Positions 60,171 through 64,000 of a stretch of DNA of 64,000 bases are shown in pieces (position 1 is the first letter of the stretch; every line of letters begins with the position of its first letter). Where the stretch lies: positions 310,001-374,000 of the forward strand of contig JAODTK010001333.1 of NCBI GenBank assembly GCA_026419785.1, given 5' to 3'. The position numbers and the translations under genes were made by a program. The notes under the pieces were generated by a model. It was not told where the DNA came from and did no database searches. It saw only the letters and a list, made by a program, of their open reading frames with translations. The stretch is from Sclerodactyla briareus. Its lineage: Eukaryota > Echinodermata > Holothuroidea > Dendrochirotida > Sclerodactylidae.

Positions 60171-60689
60171 GAACCTGTAGTAGAATCGAGATGCGGATCA
60201 TCAAAAAACTATATTTCATTTTAAATTTTCTTGATTTCCACCGTGAAGAATTGGCAGAATGTGTTAGCGAGATCAATACCAGATGGAGATTCCGGAAGAG
60301 GAGATGCACGCCAACGAACAGTTCCCTCTGATCGTTGGAGTTCTCAGCACTCAGGTTAGTGTAAAGGGTTGATTTCGCGATCTAGATTAATGAAATACTT
60401 TTGCTGTTGTACTGTATATAGTTGGCGATCTATTTCAGAGTTTTTCGCTACATTTTCCCGGTACTCTCCTCTCTGTTTCTCGGACAGGATTTATCTGTTG
60501 TACTGGTTTTGTCTTTGGCCGTATCGTTGACAGTCCGCTTTCGTCGGTGGTGCCGTGTTTCGAGTGGACTCCCCGTACAGACATACGCTCTCTGACCGGT
60601 GTGTTTGGATCTGTCTGTTGCACAAATGTGACACTGAGATGATCAAACGTGTGGGTTTCAGGTATTGATCGTAAGGCCTGAGAACTCCT

Positions 60690-61060
60690 CGGCGAGAATG
60701 TTGAATGAACGCAGCTCAAAGCAGATTTGTCACTGTGTATATCGCTACAGAGCGATTCCACAACGTCGCGGAATATGTTATGTCACCTTATGTTTCCAGT
60801 TTTTTTTACAGCAGAAGAACTCCACCACCTCGCATTACGGAGGCCATGGCCTGGTTGTGCAATGTCACCGATATCACTGGTGTCATCATCCTCGATTCAG
60901 ATTTCACCGAGGGCAACTAGATCGGATTTATGGTCGAGAATATATTCAGTGAATTCATTTGTAATATTTCCGACAGATCTGGTGTTTGAACAAAATGTTA
61001 CAAAATACACGTTGAGAACTTTTGCCATTTGCTTTCTTACCAGATCGTTCCCCTCTACTC
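60690..61060 (-). pseudogene. L2-like LINE endonuclease N-terminal remnant
   Basis: A reverse-strand frame holds CSNTRSVGNITNEFTEYILD, then SDLVALGEI followed by a stop, then EDDDTSDIGDI and HGLRNAR. This matches the opening of L2/CR1 endonucleases ('N.RS..NK......YI......D...LTETWL..DD....I....P.GY...'). The catalytic glutamate region has been altered to GEI-stop, so the enzyme is inactive. Confidence 0.8.
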
Positions 61061-61079
61061 ATTGTCTTACAAATTTGTC

Positions 61080-64000
61080 CGTTGTGTGGTACTGGTAAGC
61101 TCATGAATGTTGCACTAGATACGATCGATTCCAGCTAATTGAACGTTCGAGCAATTCCTCCTCGATAATATGCAGTTTTATTCATCGATATCCCCGAGTA
61201 GCGCAGACTCTGCAGGGAAGCAAAACTGTGTTTGATACATGACAAACTTTCAACGATAGGGGCCTGTAACACCACAACAGCAGTCGGTGGCCCCTGATAG
61301 CCTGGCCGCACAGGGCCGTCAGTGATGTCTATGGTCCATGAGCACTGAGGCAAAGACATATCCAATACGCGTAGTACGACCTACATTGTATAGGCTTAAT
61401 AGTAAACTACAAATGAGAAAAAAGAACCCAAATAGTCCAAGGACTTTCAAGTTGAAGTTATCCCTTGGTTTGAACAAAACATTCATAATGATTAAAAAGA
61501 TGTAATGAACCTGTGACAGTTTCAGGAGCAATTTTTGACTGTCAAAAGGAATGCTTAATTGTTCATGCAGTGAGCGACGAGGAACAACCAACGACTGCGC
61601 TGCACGCATGTAAAAAACAAAACAAAAAACAGACTGTTCCTGTGAAGGCTAACAAGCATCACTTATTATTGTTTGAGATGTTATCTAGCTGTTTTGCAGA
61701 ATCTTCATCGAAGCGGCTTCCGGTGCATTTGGAGCCCAGAACTCGAGAAACACAATTGGTCACTTTCCGTAAAGCAAATGAGTGTCCATTATTACCATCC
61801 GCTGGTGTCCTTGCAAGGCCACCCTTGAATCCACTTGAAGACTTGCAACGATACAAGGCCCTCCAATTGAGCTATGGACGAATAATAGGCACAGTATAAA
61901 ATGTTTTTTGGAAATTTATGACATCTCACGGGCATTGTTAAATGTCATAGCCCTATATCGTTCCTCCCACAAACTCCAATAGACCAGTCAAACGAAGACG
62001 ATTCTTCTACCGAACATAGGCTTAGAATCCCGAACAGATCATGTTTCACAGCACTCCCAGACGTACGTGCAAGGGAAAATCTGTTCGCTTGTCTTGAAAG
62101 TTGGGGAGCAACACTGCTCCAGAGAAATGACAGCTCATGGAACAGACAATATATCAGCAAAAGACTCCATCTCACGAGTACCGCCTTTTCCATGATCGAG
62201 CGTAAACACCGTTTAGACGTCGCAAACAGGTATTCAGATATATGAGCGTACACAGGAATCACCCCGATCAACTGGACGATAACAGGCAACACGATCACCA
62301 AACTATTTAAATTTCTGAGAGGAGACTAAGAAAATATAATCGTCCGGACCCTAGAAATTTTACATGAAAGAAACGATTGACGCCCTTCATCACATTAACG
62401 GTATATTTTCCTCGATAACATGAAGCCCTAGCAGCTAACACCCCCAACATCTCAGGCTGAGCTATAAACTAGTTCTATATGGAAGCAAAAAATCTTCCAT
62501 TGTTTCCATGGCCAGAAGTGAGCTTTCCATTCTCAAACATGGGATTTTTTTTCTTGTTACCACCCTTTTTTATCCAAGGAATGCTTCACATCCATAGCAT
62601 TGATATGGATGTCCTTCCACGTTTACCCTCCTGGGGCAGACACAACCAACCATATCTACGACCATGTCCAGCACAAACTCAACCTCTTGTTCTTGGTTTT
62701 TGGCCCACATTCCAGCGTTATAAACTAGGTACTCTCGAATGCTGGCCCACTCTTAGTTACTCTCCTTCTACGTACCTGAAATTCCATCAACTCGATTCCT
62801 CAGTACTCCGTGATGCCAACATTTGTATTCTAAAACGTTCATTGGACTTATCTCCTTAATGCCTCCACTTCTCTCTACACTCTCTAGGACCCCCTTTCTA
62901 TCGACATCCTAAAATTCATCCCTTGCCGTAAACTCCCGAACACTCACGCATATTGTATGACCAGGACGGTTGTATGGGATCCCCCACATCTACACAACTT
63001 TGATAGGAAAAAAAAAAAACAAAAAAACGAAGGTTTTCCTCCGTATGTGAAAACGACGAAAATTCGAACAAGAGGGCATCCCCGGAGTTGCATTATTATC
63101 GGCATCACTGAAAAGTCAGCTCAGAGTTAATAACCCTCAAAAAATTATACTGCATGAAATCGCCTGGGATAGCGTCTAAAACCGAGCATTTAGTGCACTA
63201 AAAGTGTGAAGTGGTAGTAGATGGTCTAACTTCTGGGTGAGATTCCTTGGCCTTAACGATGGGGTTAAGTTTGAAATTGAAATCTTCAAGTAGATTGTCA
63301 GACTCTTTCAGGTCGGCTGAAAGAAGATTCCATTTCGGGTCAGTGAATGAGAACAGCAAATATTTGTAGCAGTCATTCTCCAACAGGCGCGTACCGAGAC
63401 GATTTGTTTCGGCGTGTGGGGAAGGGGGGGGGGTTGAAGTCGGAACCCAAGGGAAGTGCGCCCCCTAACTGGTCTCACCCACCCTATTGGCCAATGAGTA
63501 CATTCATGGCCCAAGACACACGCTGCTGAATGTATTTGCTAAATAACAGCTGCAAAACGTCTACTGAGCTGCAAGATATCAGAGTGCTGACATTCTCTCC
63601 CCGTGGGTACGCCACTATTCTCCAAATATCATTAGGCTAGGCTACATTTCTTCCGGGTTTTCTCTGCTGGTGAGAGAGATGAGCGAGGGAGGGGTGGGGG
63701 GGGGGGGGGCGTCCTCTTACTTCATGAGGGCTTCATAAAAGCAGGCTTCCCCATACGTCCCTCAAGATACCCCCATTAAACTCAATGCCATTTTATGCCC
63801 ACTAATTTTCGAGATAATCCAATTATTTCCACCTTAATTTCGGGGTTCCACTATTTCTTCTGCTTCTCCCCATTCCCTCTTCTTACATTTCCCGTTCTGA
63901 GCCTTTCATTTTCCTCCGGACAGTGCCTCATTTTTTATTTTCTCTCGAGGAATAACACTGAATAAGCAGCACACCATCTTTACACCTGATCCGCCAAGTG
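61080..64000. other. No recognisable gene; G runs near the end
   Basis: Forward frames of 128 and about 109 codons (61513-61899 and 61921-62248) and of 126 codons (62479-62859) are open, but carry no motif I recognise and are within chance for the window. G runs lie at about 63424-63433 and 63694-63710. An A-rich tract is at 63008-63028. Confidence 0.4.

Larger units (their letters stand above)
59465..61075 (-). mobile_element. L2/CR1-like LINE, decayed and internally deleted
   Basis: On the reverse strand the endonuclease start (61060-60690), part of the reverse transcriptase (60170-59695), the C-terminal end (59640-59555) and a short 3' region ending near 59465 appear in order. The reverse transcriptase breaks off soon after motif A and resumes at the very C-terminus, so the YADD active site is missing through an internal deletion. 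The 3' region contains GCGCTTTCAAGCTGATATAA and ends in a TTATTATATTATT-type tail, similar to the SINE tails at 9.5 and 58.1 kb. Stops occur throughout. Confidence 0.85.

Noticed and set aside
60435-60761. Reverse-strand frame of 108 codons as an independent gene
   Set aside because: It lies between the endonuclease and reverse transcriptase remnants of the L2-like LINE in the same orientation, so it is part of that element.
61513-62248. Two adjacent forward frames (128 and about 109 codons) that might form one gene
   Set aside because: They are in different frames without splice signals joining them, and neither peptide is recognisable. Length alone is within chance.

Overview
This window looks like nuclear DNA from an invertebrate animal. 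The base composition is moderately AT-rich. The ground is filled with decayed non-LTR retrotransposons (an L1/Tx1-type element, an L2/CR1-type element and three 3' ends of a CR1-like family), a Penelope-like relic, tRNA-derived SINEs, a hAT-type DNA transposon and many short tandem repeats. There is no operon, no ribosome-binding-site pattern and no prokaryotic gene order. TGACC-rich repeats, SINEs with AAGCGCTTT tails and long poly-G tracts point to a marine invertebrate, perhaps a deuterostome such as an echinoderm. That last step is an impression, not a demonstration.

No complete host gene could be recognised. The open reading frames are short (mostly 60-130 codons, the longest a low-complexity one inside a transposon), about what chance gives in this much non-coding DNA. 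The best host-exon candidate is at 40188-40411, with a good acceptor and donor but a reading-frame break inside. Another weak candidate is at 53294-53425. The window is therefore best read as intergenic or deep intronic sequence.

Layout. 1-9 kb: a hAT-like element at 2650-3823 with a perfect 8-bp target-site duplication, then a pair of diverged dispersed repeats (about 4.74 and 8.02 kb). 8.8-9.6 kb: a four-unit, about 113-bp tandem repeat rich in nuclear-receptor half-sites, followed directly by a tRNA-derived SINE. 10-13.4 kb: two reverse-strand tRNA-like SINE heads, a duplicated SINE-like segment and a 17-bp minisatellite. 14.5-16 kb: an element with terminal inverted repeats built from palindromic CGTCATCA motifs, enclosing a reverse-strand Penelope-like reverse transcriptase relic. 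17-27 kb: mostly unrecognised sequence with microsatellites. 27.5-31.7 kb: a truncated CR1-like 3' end, an AT-rich palindromic tract and a roughly 3-kb reverse-strand L1/Tx1-like LINE with endonuclease, reverse transcriptase and C-terminal remnants. 34.4-36.1 kb: an AAT microsatellite, a 55-bp duplication and a degenerate array with units of about 185 bp. 40-44.6 kb: the exon candidate, two more CR1-like 3' ends, and a fold-back-like inverted repeat pair about 2.2 kb apart. 46.2-47.5 kb: a local duplication. 58-61.1 kb: a reverse-strand SINE 3' half and a decayed L2-like LINE whose 3' end resembles the SINE tails. The remainder holds nothing I can name.

Biologically the window is a graveyard of mobile elements. 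The connections that can be seen are SINE tails that resemble an L2-like LINE 3' end (a likely mobilisation partner), repeated truncation of one CR1-like family just upstream of its tail, and transposon-borne repeat units that happen to carry spaced AGGTCA direct repeats.
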